Shown: piece after piece, positions 11,126 to 22,597 of the stretch
Position numbering within the stretch: position 1 is the first letter of the stretch
Layout of the letters: each line of letters begins with the position of its first letter
NCBI RefSeq assembly: GCF_024362695.1
Contig: NC_065407.1
Coordinates: 12,090,001 to 12,154,000, forward strand
Reading direction: 5' to 3'
DNA from: Pectinophora gossypiella
Lineage: Eukaryota > Arthropoda > Insecta > Lepidoptera > Gelechiidae
DNA length: 64,000 bases
Notes under the pieces: generated by a model
Seen by the model: the letters and a program-made list of their open reading frames with translations, nothing else
Database searches by the model: none
What the model was told of the DNA's origin: nothing
Translations under genes and position numbers: made by a program

Positions 11126-11811
11126 TTGTAATTTTGACATATTTTATCGGTTTTGTTGAAAGTAGAATTTGATGAAGAAACTCGACCGAGGTAGTTGCCA
11201 AAAGATGTTCTGGCACGAGGCGCAAATGCGTCGTGGAAGTTTGTCGAATAAGTAGAATTAAGTAAGGTTGCAAGCTTAACGCCTCCGCTTGGTCTAATAG
11301 CATTAACAAGTTTCCAGACCGTGTTGCGGGAGGGAACATAGGAATATATTTTATTATGGTACTTATAGAATAAATTGAGAAAATCAGGCGCTATAATTAT
11401 TATTACTTTTGTCGCTGTAAGGTTGATGTTAGGTTTAGTATAGATTACTGACATTTGAAAATCGTTTTTTTTTTATTCAAATTAAACATTATAATTCCGT
11501 GATGGCTCTTTTTGGAGAACGCGTGAATTCCATCGTAGTGTCACAGGTTCGAATACCGGCTCAGGGTCTAAATACTGTATTCGACTTTATGAGTTTGCAT
11601 CCATGTGACGATAAAAATTTAAAGCTCAAATGCAGCACTGTTGAGTGTTTCTAAATATTGACAGTCCAGCTAAAATTCGTGATAAATTGCTATAAAATGT
11701 AGAGCAATGTGGAGTGTATTCCATCTGAAGGTTGAGTTACGAAAAAGAAAAGCAATCAGTTAGTAAAAGGCAGTTTTGATTGAAAGTAAGTTTTTCTAAG
11801 GTTTCTTCTTT
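11126..11811. other. Spacer after the protease homolog, nothing recognised
   Basis: Long open frames on the - strand (10741-11454) are shadows of the terminal exon extended into spacer. No domain or splice support is seen. Confidence 0.5.
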
Positions 11812-11945
11812 TCGAAACAATACAATACAAATACACTTTATTGCGCCAAAATATAAATAAATAATTACAAAAAGACTCTTAAATAAATACATGGCAAATG
11901 TCGGCCTTATCGCTTAAAGCGATTTCTTTCAGACAACCATAATGT
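11812..11945 (-). repeat. LINE 3' tail
   Basis: CACTTTATTGCGCC near the left and GGCCTTATCGCTTAAAGCGA with AGACAACCAT at the right form the reverse of the tail seen at 55845-55955 (GTTGTCTGGAAGAGATCGCT ... GCAATAAAGTG). Confidence 0.6.
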
Positions 11946-12140
11946 GAGGTTCGATCTTTAGGGAATAAATATGATTATATATTTTATATGATTTTGCAGT
12001 TAAACGCTGCGAGTTAAAGGGTTATGGTGTAAAATTAGACCAAAACAATCTTTGTTGAACTGTCAAAATTTAAGAACAACAGTAGCCACACCTGGTATGA
12101 GAAATAGGCAGTTTTTATCCTCATTTGTGGTTTCCAAGAT

Positions 12141-12252
12141 TTGTGCCCGGTTAATGGCAATAGCTTCACTCCCTATTACATACTATACACCTCTGCCTAC
12201 CCCGTCGGGGGTATCGACAGTGTAGGCGTGATGCTATGTTATATAATGTTTA
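12141..12252 (+). repeat. RTE-like LINE 3' tail fragment
   Basis: ACACCTCTGCCTACCCCGTC followed by TGTAGGCGTGATGCTATGTT has the layout of the tail at 14163-14353 (TCTGCCCACCCC ... GGGCGTGAGTTTATGTATG). Confidence 0.5.
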
Positions 12253-12329
12253 TTCATAATTCATTTATCAGCCTTAAAAATGGTAGGTACAGTTTGCAGC
12301 ATGGTCAGCATTTGAAGTGTAAATGCCTA

Positions 12330-12500
12330 TTCACTCTTGTTTTGAAGTATCCAAGGTCGTAGTGAGGAAAACACAGATTGCGGCAGGTCAATCCATTCTT
12401 TAGCCGTTCTTATAAGGAAAGAAGATACGAAGCCTTTCGTGTGGATTGGTGAGATACTCATGCTATAAGAAAACCAGGTACTATACTCATTTCTATGACA
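12330..12500 (-). mobile_element. CR1-like LINE C-terminal coding fragment
   Basis: The - strand encodes KGFVSSFLIRTAKEWIDLPQ followed by SVFSS, the conserved end of non-LTR polymerase ORFs (S-F-hydrophobic-x-R-T-A-x-x-W-x-x-L-P-x-x-V-F). The fragment is short and out of context. Confidence 0.55.
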
Positions 12501-12922
12501 AGCCGCCATTGCCAGCCCTTGATGACGTAAGTGTTACCACTGTGTTACCATTAAATTGGGATCTTCAACATTCCAAGGACGTAAATTTTATTATTGAATT
12601 TAAGTGAATTACTGACTAATATTACTTATCATATATATAAAAATCATTAAAACTGTAAGTAAATCTTTTACTAAAAGTTCAAAATTTCCTTGCAAAGGAA
12701 ATATAAAAACATTGGTAGTATTTTTTTTTACAAAATGGCAACGCAGGGTGGGATGACGTCAGCTAGGCTAACCTTAAAATGTTAGCTGTCACTTTTATGC
12801 ATATCCACAACCTACGAATAAAATACCTGAATAAAATACACCTAGTTGATCGCAGACGGAAAGGTGATTAGAATTATTAAAATTATTTTTTATGTTCTTA
12901 ACTATAAGCTCTCCTATCCGAT

Positions 12923-13280
12923 TTTTCTTTTATCATGTGGGTTGTGAGGTGGATTAACAACCCCATCAACCCTGATGTCAGGGTTATTATTGAGCCGCGA
13001 TAGGCCACTGACGTGACTCATGTAACGACTACGTACTTACATCAGTAAGTAATAACCGGCGGCTTAACGTGCCTTCCGGAGCACGGATCATCCTTCTTTT
13101 TGGACAATCAGGTGGTCAGTCTGTAATGTCCTAACCAAACTAGGGATCACAGTGATTTTTGTGATTTGTCCCCACCGGGATTCGAACCCGGGACCTCCGG
13201 ATCGTGAGCATAACGCTCAACCACTGTACCACGGAGACCGTCCCTGGACCACGGAGGACGTTACTGGACTACGGAGGCCG
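12923..13280 (-). mobile_element. SINE-A, complete, with tandemly repeated head
   Basis: This tRNA-derived SINE is in - orientation. Its B box reads as the reverse complement of GGGATTCGAACCCGGG-like sequence near 13180. An 11-bp target-site duplication (TCCTATCCGAT) lies at 12912-12922 and 13281-13291. Beyond the tRNA start, about 22-bp units with the GGACCACGGAGG motif are repeated about three times. Confidence 0.85.
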
Positions 13281-13291
13281 TCCTATCCGAT

Positions 13292-13763
13292 ACCAACCCT
13301 ATCTACGAAGACCACGTGGAAAATAATCGCGCGTGACCATTTTCGTTCATATAGCGTTTAGCAATGATATCGGCTGCTTCTTCCTAACAATTCATTTAGA
13401 CAATGACCCGCCTACCAGTGCTGTGCATCCTCAGGCATAGGTATTATCTTGAAAAAACAAATCACTATCGAGTGAAAGCTGACAAAAAAGTTGTAAAGAG
13501 ACTTATATAAACACGTTTCTACCTATTGAAGCCACTTAGCATATCTAAGGAAGCTGGAAGGGAGCCCCTACTAATCCTACAGGCCAGAAGGAAGGCTCGC
13601 GTCACTTCATTTACATTTTCACAAGTCGCGGTTAAGTATACTTAACTTCCAAGTCTGGAGTCCCCTTAATTTGTTTTAAAGTGTTACGGCCTTTATAGCT
13701 TTGTTTCAAAATAAGTTTTAAGATTTTCGTCGTGACTGTTCTATTTTTTTTTTTTTGGCAATA
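13292..13763. other. Spacer, nothing recognised
   Basis: This is AT-rich unique sequence ending in a T-run. Confidence 0.45.
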
Positions 13764-14000
13764 GGGTAGTTCCCTATTAGTCAAATCATTTACTTTTACT
13801 AAAAGGCAAAAACACGAAATTACTATAGAATTTGTATGAAAACCAAACTGTGACGTCATAGAAAAACGTGACAAAATGTCGCACTTATTATTACATTTTT
13901 TTTATTCATATTTATAGAAAAGCGCTTTTTGGCACTTTTAGATCTGTCTTTATTTAGTAATCAGAATTTCATAATTTATTTTTGACCTAGGAAACTACCC
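13764..14000. mobile_element. MITE with GGGTAGTTYCCTA ends
   Basis: GGGTAGTTCCCTATTAGTCA at the left matches GGGTAGTTTCCTAGGTCA, the reverse complement of the right end. The 237-bp element has no coding frame. Confidence 0.55.
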
Positions 14001-14162
14001 AGATTATTGTTGGAATTCATGTGGCTATGACTCTATAGTAATACCAAGCAATTATCGTGAGGGCAACCCAGATAAATAACGTATGCCTACTTAGTAAATA
14101 AAATATAAACAGAATAAGTAAATATGTAAAATCTATATTTACTTACATATTACATTTTCTTA

Positions 14163-14353
14163 GGGATTGTGTCCTCTAACATGATGGACTAATGTTATGG
14201 GCGATAGGCTGATCCCTTATCACCATAAGGTTCATCATATCCATCTTTGGACTTCGTATCAACAGTGGCTGCAAGTTGTCTTTGATTACTTGTGGCTCTG
14301 CCCACCCCATTAGGGATTACGGGCGTGAGTTTATGTATGTATGTATGTATGTA
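14163..14353 (+). mobile_element. RTE-like LINE 3' end with (ATGT)n tail
   Basis: About 190 bp from GGATTGTGTCCTCTAACATG to GTGAGTTTATGTATGTATGT. A second, inverted copy lies at 42426-42620 with very high identity. It is a 5'-truncated retroposon end with a microsatellite tail. Confidence 0.65.
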
Positions 14354-15037
14354 TTACATTTTCTCTGACTGACTTGATATAACAGTAACTTAGATCTATT
14401 TAAAATTATTTTAAACACTTGGCAGACCTCACTACGGTATTTTAAAACAAACTTCCGAAGTGCACTGAATCGAAATGTATCTTAATACGATTCGATGTGT
14501 TTAAATTCCGCAAGGGGATCGCATCGGAAAACTGTTATGCATATTTTAAAGTTAAATTTACTTACAACGGACTTACGGCGCCGAATGAAAATTCGAGAAA
14601 TATCTTCCTTCTCGTGAACTTTAAAATGTTTTATGATATACAGCGGACGTGATAACGGCGAATTTGCGAATAACTCAATTGATATGAATATCGAGTTAAA
14701 ACGTTTGAATTTTACTCAGAGAATAGCATACGATCTGAAATACTTGATAGACACACGCTAACGCCTGGTACATTTTAAAAGCAATTATTTCGATCTGAGC
14801 TACAACACACAAGCACTAAACAGTGTCATTGTTGCAAGACATTGTAATAAGCTCAAAATAAAAACATGGTTGCAAGGAAAATTAATTTCATTTACAAAAG
14901 CTAATTACTTTAAGGAAGAGCATCCTACAATCCCAACTTTGAACATTGGAGTTAACAAACAAAAGGAATTAATTCAACAATCTCATAAAAAGAAATAAGC
15001 AGTTCATAAAACTTTTAATAATTAAAACTCAAATAAA
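14354..15037. other. Spacer, nothing recognised
   Basis: This is unique AT-rich sequence without a coding signal. Confidence 0.45.
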
Positions 15038-15235
15038 AATAGGAGCCTCTAGGGCTATAATGGCCATTTTATGAAGAGCTGCCTTATCCTTTTAGAACAG
15101 CTTGGGGAGAGACTTAGAAAATACCCTGTTATATTTTTTCAGGATCTCCTTTAATTGGTCGGTGTGTAGGAGCCATTCTCCGAGCGACTCCCTAACCGGA
15201 GGGTAAAAGAACTGACAACTGTCGTTAACTCATCC
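15038..15235 (-). pseudogene. Protein-like remnant of unknown origin
   Basis: One - strand frame reads FYPPVRESLGEWLLHTDQLK, then EILKKYNRVFSKSLPKLF, a stop, and KDKAALHKMAIIALEA, with another stop upstream. The composition looks like real protein, and the frame persists across the stops. It may be a decayed transposon ORF. The family is not recognised. Confidence 0.3.
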
Positions 15236-16378
15236 TGACCGGGTATTAAGGAGTGTAAACAGGGAATAGCTCGTAAAAATAATAGCTTGACTACTTACTT
15301 GATATTATAAACAGGACAAAGTTACACGTTCGTGGAAGCCATATACTAGTCAGTTTTTATTTATTAAGTAAAGCTCGGGAACGGGTTTCTTATTATAACC
15401 ACTTACAATTTTTTAAAGCTCCAAGCGATAGTTGATGTCCGAATCCTTCCTTAACTGAAACTACAACATAATAAATCTTCCTCGGACTCTGGTTATCTTG
15501 CCCAGCGCTTACAAATCCATTTTCTTTTAAACTTTTACTTAGCTCACGCTTTTCTGCCGCCCGATTAGATAAGATAGTACAAATTAGATTTGTTGTTTAC
15601 TTAAGGTAGCAGGAATTTCGGTTTCAATAAGATAAAATTCATAAATTAATCGCGACAAAAGCGATGTTCGAATTGTTTGTCTTAAATTATGAAATTGAAT
15701 GGTTTATCAGTTGAACTTATCGCGGAAAGGAAATGAATCATACACACAACAGTGCGTCGGAGAATAACGGAATCATCAAATCCGCCGACGGCCGTCTGTA
15801 GGCAATTTTCAATCTCTTTCCTATTTGTGACAGTAATAAAGCGGCCGGGAAAAGTCAACAATCAATTTTGTATTTCAATTTATTCCCAACCATCCTAGTT
15901 CGTGCGGTGATAAGAAAAAGAAAAACGCGTTCATTGAAAACGGAAATTATTGCAAGAAGCCATCAGTGGTGTGCGCCGGTTCCTACGCTGTTTTCTATTT
16001 CATTTTTTCGCCGAACCGTTTCACAGTTTTGATTTGTGGGCCGTCGCTTCGGGCTGCCAAAGTGCCATTTTTCACCGCCTCATTGTGTCGTTCACGCTCG
16101 AAGAGGCGAGGTTTGTTCACATCACACCTTTATTTGTGAGCTCTATTTGAATATGCGTTGTTTAGTGGCGAGGCGTCATTGATAGTTTTGTTTCGCTTAT
16201 TGTGCTCTATGTGTTGTTGAACTTATTTGTTTCAGTATTCAGTTTTTCCAGGGTACCGTGGGATAGTAGTGTTGTAGAGGTTCCTACTTTACCCGACTGT
16301 TCGTTAGCGAAGGCGGGGTTAGAGGTTGATGAAGCTAAAGTGAAATTATATTACAATTTCTATTTAGTTCTAGTTTAG
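15236..16378. other. Spacer, nothing recognised
   Basis: This is unique sequence with moderately GC-rich patches at 15770-15850. No gene is supported. Confidence 0.45.
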
Positions 16379-16560
16379 GCTGTATTGTCGTACTGCTGGG
16401 CAAAGGCCTCCCCTTTATCCTTCCACTCTTCACGGTTTTCAGTTATCTGCCACCAATTTGTCTGGTTAGCATTAAGATCGTGACACCAACTTTTTCGGGT
16501 ACACCTGAGTGACAATATTGGCCCACCGCTCGTGGTTCATACGACATACGGCCCATTAAC
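16379..16560 (+). repeat. LINE 3' end fragment
   Basis: CTGCTGGGCAAAGGCCTCCC, then TCTTCACGGTTTTCAG, CACCAATTTGTCTGG and CCACCGCTCGTGGTTCATAC occur in the order I associate with an abundant lepidopteran LINE end. Parts recur at 9885-9950 and 19400-19475. Confidence 0.5.
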
Positions 16561-17071
16561 ACAAGCCACAAAATCCACACTTTTACCCTGAGTTACCCTG
16601 GTAATTTGAAGGGTAATAGAGGGGCAAGTTATGTTCGTGGGTGAGAAATTAAAGATGGCTTCGATAACAATTCTATCAGGCTGTGGCGGTCGCGGGCAGC
16701 CACAATGAGGTTCATAGGAAATGGGGTGATTTTTCTCCGCTCTGCGTCTCCGGTGTCTAGCACGAAGCGTCAGCAAATACATAACACTTGTCTCTCTCTT
16801 TTTATACAAAGAAATATGTGAGAAAACAATATGGTACCAATTTTGTACTAACAGTATACAGAACGAAACAAAACTAGTCTAGCCTGAGTGTCACTTTGCT
16901 AAACACACTCCTCCCGTTTCATTAGTAAGCTTATGACTATATTCTCAATTGGAGTAGGTACCTAATTCAAAGTCAGTGGTATCCATCCCATGATGAACTA
17001 AGTAGGTAGGTAACCTACTCGCATTTCACCGAACTTTCTCTCTAGTGATTCAAAATACGAATTTCTAAAAA

Positions 17072-17129
17072 AAAGTGCTCTGCCTAACGAGGCAGAGCAC
17101 TTTCAAGAGCACAGTCAACGGACTGTGCT
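17072..17129. other. Two adjacent perfect hairpins with AACG loops
   Basis: A 14-bp perfect stem (AAAGTGCTCTGCCT / AGGCAGAGCACTTT, 17072-17103) and a 9-bp perfect stem (AGCACAGTC / GACTGTGCT, 17108-17129) each enclose AACG. They are separated by four bases. The function is unknown. Confidence 0.8.
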
Positions 17130-17424
17130 GCCGTTACATGAGCAAGGTAGTGCTCTAACAGTGCTATCGCTGCTTCAATGCTGCGGACATGAGCTCCTGC
17201 GGAACCTTTTCAAATTTCCGCTCACCTCGCCACGATAACGCCATTACATATTTCATTGAGCCTTTTATTGTATACCGTGTTTCATCACCATCGTTTAGAT
17301 GCGCAACGAACAGGCTGTTTAATGTCTGGTTAGTGCCCTTTTAGGGCCTGATTAGTGTGCATTCTCTGGTAATTTCTTCTCAAACTCTACTATTTAACTT
17401 AATCGTCACGCGAGTCATGGCTCT

Positions 17425-17475
17425 CTATAATCAATAATATAAATGCGAAAGTAACTCTGTCTGTCTATAACCCTG
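17425..17475 (+). repeat. Short repeat fragment
   Basis: AATATAAATGCGAAAGTAAC followed by TCTGTCTGTCT is a string familiar from an abundant lepidopteran interspersed repeat. Only the first 50 bases are present. Confidence 0.3.
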
Positions 17476-18337
17476 TGATCGTGTGTATGATCGTGAATAA
17501 TAACGCGGGTTTTAAGCACTTTATATCCAGTTTTTTTATTAGAAAAATTATCACGAAATAAGTAGCAACAGTAGACGACACCGGTAATGGTTAGCAACTG
17601 ATTACGTTCCAATACACGCATGGTAAGTCTTTCACAAGATTTTTCGCCATTTCTAACAATTCTAAACTGCTCCACCGGTTTAAATAAGAAATAAGAAATG
17701 TAGAAAAAAAATAACAAGATTTAAAAAAGAAGGGAGACGATATTTTGTTGGTTAAATTATTTTTTAAGATTTTTGAAAATTGGCTCCCTAAAATGTTAAA
17801 ACCAAGGATTTTTGCTATCCAGACAACCTGAGACCAACCCTTTCTAGAGACGGCAAAGTACTAACTTTTAACTCCACGCAGACGAAGTCGTGGACAGGAA
17901 CCTGCCTACATATTAATAGGTAGGTATAGATTGCTTCTCATTATATTTTTCGGCGTATGTATAGGTATAAAGCAGGGTAATTTGGTATAAATAAAATATT
18001 TCATATAAGTTTGAACAAGGCTTTAATGAGCTACATCTTTGGTCGTATTTGGTAAGAAGATAATCTGACACATTCATGCAAACTTTAGGGTATCGTCACA
18101 TATAAAGTGCACATCTCTTACTGACAGGAATGCCGACAATTTTTTATCTAATTAAATGCAGAAATTATACAAAATTTCCGGAGACATACAAGTATCCAAT
18201 CTAACAAACTAATTTGAACTATTTTCAAATATGTTTTTTATAACACGTAAGTATTTCCACATTTCACTATAATTAATTCAAATATTCATATTTTTCAATG
18301 CATAATTAGATACAATAAATCTACTTACAGTAACTAT
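17476..18337. other. Spacer between repeats and the LMO 3' end
   Basis: This is AT-rich unique sequence with no supported gene. Confidence 0.45.
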
Positions 18338-19115
18338 TTTATTTACATAAATAATACAAACATTATAACAATGTTTCTACGAGTAATAAACTTAACAGTT
18401 AATATACAGTTAGGTACAAAACGAAATAACAAAGAGATGTCAAATATATTGAGAAATAAATTCCAAAAGACCACGGCTTAGCCGGTGCTTCGATAATATT
18501 ACAATAATATCTGAATAATTTGATCGATAAACTCATTCGAAGTTTGATTTGGAACTCATGCTTGTACTGTGATAGTGTACATGATAATAAACAAAATAAT
18601 AATGCTTCATCTATAGTAATATTTACATTAGACATTGAACATAGAACTAGAATACAATTTATCCGTCACTTCGTATGTTCGGCAGTCTTGTAACCCCGCG
18701 CTTATATTCCACTCACATCGTAAAACGTCCAAACACTATTCTAAATTAGCAAAATTGCCCGTATGAGATCAAATTATGAGATAAAAACTAAAACATACAA
18801 TTTTAATTAATATCCATTCACGAGAAAAGTATAATTATTCCTCTGTACTACACTTATACATTTTTGTTGAACAATGAGAATTCTAACTAGAGTTTGGCAT
18901 TTGCTTTGCTTTTAGTATATTAAACAACTATGTAAACACTGAACTACCTATAGAGTCCGAGGACGACAGGTTGTCCGTATATGATGCTCTCAGGAGCGAG
19001 CGAAAAAATTGCGTGCACTGTTTTGGCCGCGAGTTCGCATATAGTTCGCACTTCACTTTAGCAGGAGCGTTCAGTTTTGATACTTGGCGTAGGGGTGGGC
19101 TCAGACTCGATAGTC
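18338..19115 (-). other. Bx: Probable 3' UTR of Beadex/LMO
   Basis: Non-coding AT-rich sequence follows the stop. The first AATAAA on the - strand is at 18343-18338, and an ATTAAA-type variant lies near 18807. The exact cleavage site cannot be fixed without transcript data. Confidence 0.45.
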
Positions 19116-19253
19116 TCAGCTGGAGGCTGAGAGGCCGAGGGGCTTGAGGTGCGGGGGCGCGGCGAAGGGGGCGGGGGAAGAGCCCGACATGTTGTTGTTG
19201 AGGTCCCCGGCGCGGCTCGAGCCGTTCATCAGCGCGCTCATGGCGTTACTCGT
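19116..19253 (-). CDS. Bx: Beadex/LMO terminal coding exon
   Basis: The exon starts after TTTTTAACAG and reads [20 protein letters not shown] in phase 0. It ends ...LGLSASS with TGA at 19118-19116 (45 codons plus stop). It is GC-rich and codes for an Ala/Pro/Ser tail without a known domain. Confidence 0.85.
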   Translation of the reverse strand, partial: TSNAMSALMNGSSRAGDLNNNMSGSSPAPFAAPPHLKPLGLSASS

Positions 19254-22200
19254 CTGTTAAAAACAAAATTATGTTAAGAGCTAGTAAGGCACATCAATTG
19301 TCTACGTATAAAATTCCAGCTGTTCATATGTCTAAAACAATACATTTATGAAAAGATTAATTTCCCCCTACAGTTGCGTTTGCATCGTAATATACATTTT
19401 TCTAACCTAAAGTGTCCCACTGCTGGAAATGCCTCCCCTACTTTTCCATCCTTCGCTATCCCTAGTTTATCTACTATATATCTAGACGCATTCTTCATAT
19501 AAGTATGACCAGGTTAACCATATTTTAGCTTTACAGCCATTTTGCACTATACTAAATATCTAGACTAAAAGATGTCATCACAAAGTTTCTTGTCGATATC
19601 GAAACTGTAATTATTCCTTCAGTCTTACCGGTGGTGGTGGCAGATGCGTTGTCTGTCGCTTGAGGTGCGCAAGCGGCGGTGGGTTGTACGCCATGTTGGC
19701 GAACACCAGACGCTCCTCATAGTCATACTCGCAGAGTATCTTGTTCTCGCACAGGTAGAAGCGATCCCCTACGCAAAACCTGGAACAAGCAGAATTAATT
19801 ATACAAAGGTGCAATACAATCGAATACACAAATGATAGAATGTGTTACCGTCGCAAAAGATACCTAATTGTCTGCTAATAACTTCTGGACTATCAAGTCA
19901 TTATCGGCAAGTGGTCAAACATGCTAAAAGAGAGCTCAGACTCGATAAGTCTGAGCGATAAGTCTGTGATCCCTTTGATTTTAACTACAAATACTTTCCA
20001 TTCAATTACATATCATACGCTCGTGATTTTAGGTTTTGGAACTATATTTACATTGTCTAAAAATACCTGAATCGACCGAACATCCAAACAAACGCAAAAC
20101 CTGCCTGCGAAAAGATCCAATTAGGTCTATGTAACCATGCTTGCCTCGCATTGCTATGGCTGCCATTCTATTAAGTATACCTACGTACCTAATACCTTCA
20201 GCTTCGCACATAATATACCTCCCTTCTAAATCTAAAACACCTATTCCAAGAGCAAAACCAAAAAGCCGCTTAAGCAAACGGCTATTTAGATTTAATCTCA
20301 AATATCATTACTTTGATGAACGGACCGACAAGAAACCACCATAAAACGTCTGAGGAATAAAATTTACTATCATGAGTGGAAAGGTCAGCGTAAAGCAAGG
20401 AGCCGCGATAACGTCACGCGAGCGCGCATCCCTCAATGTGGCAAAACAAAAGGTATCGCCTTCGACTCGCCAGTGGCCGCCGCCGCCGCCCGGGTGCCCG
20501 GAACCGACAGTGATAACACCGACCTTATCTCCCCCCCCTCCTCCCCCCGCGCCGCGTCTTCCTCCCCGCGACACCCTCCTCCCTGCCAACTCTTTTGTTT
20601 CACTTGTCACAAAAATTAAGCGCAATAGCTCGGCTACAAATGTCTCTTTTTTAAGGGGCCAATTTCCACCGCAACTCAGTCGATTTCGCCGCTCTTAATT
20701 AACTTTATTTCCTGTTCTCTCCGTTCCCGACTTTTGTTTTTGGGGTTGTTCTTTTTATTTTGCCATTTTTTGTCTACACGCGGGTAATGGAAAAGATGTA
20801 GAACGAAATTTTAATGACTGGGTACAAGTTGAGCTTTGTGCGTCGCGCCATTGTGCGGCGCCGACGCGAATGGATGTACAGTTTGACGTTTCGTAAGCGG
20901 AGACTGCTTCTTGTCGCGAAACAATGAATTCAAATGGAGAGGACGAATCTAATACAGCTACCTAACTGTTATCTGAAAATAACGTCAGACTCCAAAACAT
21001 CGGATATACTGAAGTGGGGTTGTACGGGCCGCCACGCATCAGATTCAGAACAGCGGTGCTTAGGATGAAGATATTATGACAGGTGGTGGTCAAAGGTCTA
21101 ACCTATAAGAGTAAGCGAGTAGAATAAATACCTACCTTAAAAATGTTAACAGAATAACAAACTTAATACTAAAATAGTTTTCCTCTTAACTTTCGTTATT
21201 ATTTTTGACATATGAGTCCTCTGTTACTTAGTAGTATAAATACGTAATTATGCAAACGAGGCTTAATCTATTACGCTGTGATAATGAAATTGTGATTCCT
21301 CTCTTAGTGTCAACTATAACTTTGAGAAAGTGGAAAAAACTAGGAATTTCCTGCCCAATTAACTGCCTGCTGGATGCAGAAGTGTCGCCGCTATCGCTAG
21401 TGAGTAAACCATTGCTGTCCTCCCAGTAATGTCAGTGAGACGCGTCTGTCCGTCGAGCGTGGAGCGTGCGATCCGCAGCACGCGGCTTCCGCAGCCGCGG
21501 GCGCCGCCAGATTGCCACTAAATTATTTAGCCGTTTAGCGATATTTGCCGCGATACCGCCGTCCGTCCGACAGCCCGCAAATTGGATTCAGATTTCAGCC
21601 GGCATGGAAATTGATTTGTACCCGATATTTAATAGTTTGTGCTTCATATTGTTTAGTAAACATCGCAATACGATCTCCTGTATCAGAAATTTTTGTTTGC
21701 GTTTTCAGTTCCGACAAAAATGTAACGAATCGCAACGGATGCCAAATTACTTTTCAGCGAATGTTTTTCTGTGCGCTTCACAGGTTTTATATTTAATTTC
21801 AGATTTCAAAACGTTGCTGAAAAATTTGCCTGTCTATTGTCTATTTTAATAACTAAAGAAGTCCGAAACAATATTTCGCTGAAGTGTTCTGAAACGAAAT
21901 CCAACTGTTGAATCTGAATTCAAAAGGCAGTCGAATGAATACGTAATTCGTACAAAACGTCGCGTGAGATCTCACTAACTCGGGAAAGGTCCACGAGTGA
22001 CATATAAACCATTCGGAGAGGCTCCAATCTTCGCGACCTCTCTATTATTTAAGCGGACGCAGTCCAGAGAAGATTGCCATTTTCGCGCCTGCAGGGGTGC
22101 AAACTCCAAATTTTAATCCACCGTTGCTTTGAATTGAATGAGTACCTTTGATTCAGTTGACCGTTGAATTATGGAAATTATTTCTTTATTAGCTTTATTC

Positions 22201-22547
22201 TATGAGGATGAGTTTTTTGCTATGGCATTAATACGGAAAATTGTTTTAAAGATAGAAAAATGAACAGCAGCTGAAGGCAGGTTTTATTTCCTAACAAACC
22301 AAGCATATCTTATTTAAGAACATCTCTTGCTCGAACAATCTTATGTATTGAGGTGTCAACCGCTTTAAAGTAATGTAATATGATTCAATGTTTCCGTTTG
22401 ACCATCATCACTCAAGGGCTGATACACCGTATGAATAGGTTCACCTGAGTGTGCGCCTGGGAAATCAAACGTTTAACTCTCGCTTACTGCCGCCTGCCGC
22501 CTTGGTACTTCCTGCACAAAACCGATCTTCAAGAACGGCTGAAAATG

Positions 22548-22597
<50 letters not shown>

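Noticed and set aside
10741..11454. 237-codon - strand open frame
   Set aside because: It is antisense to the last exon of the protease homolog and spacer. The Thr/Ser-rich sense strand lowers stop codons on the reverse.
13152..13361. tRNA-like ends read as real tRNA genes (SINE-A and SINE-B copies)
   Set aside because: The A and B boxes are present but the clover-leaf is not maintained, and each is joined to the same SINE body with target-site duplications.
20308..20698. Open frames over 100 codons on both strands
   Set aside because: They arise from the C-rich/G-rich low-complexity tract and have no protein features.
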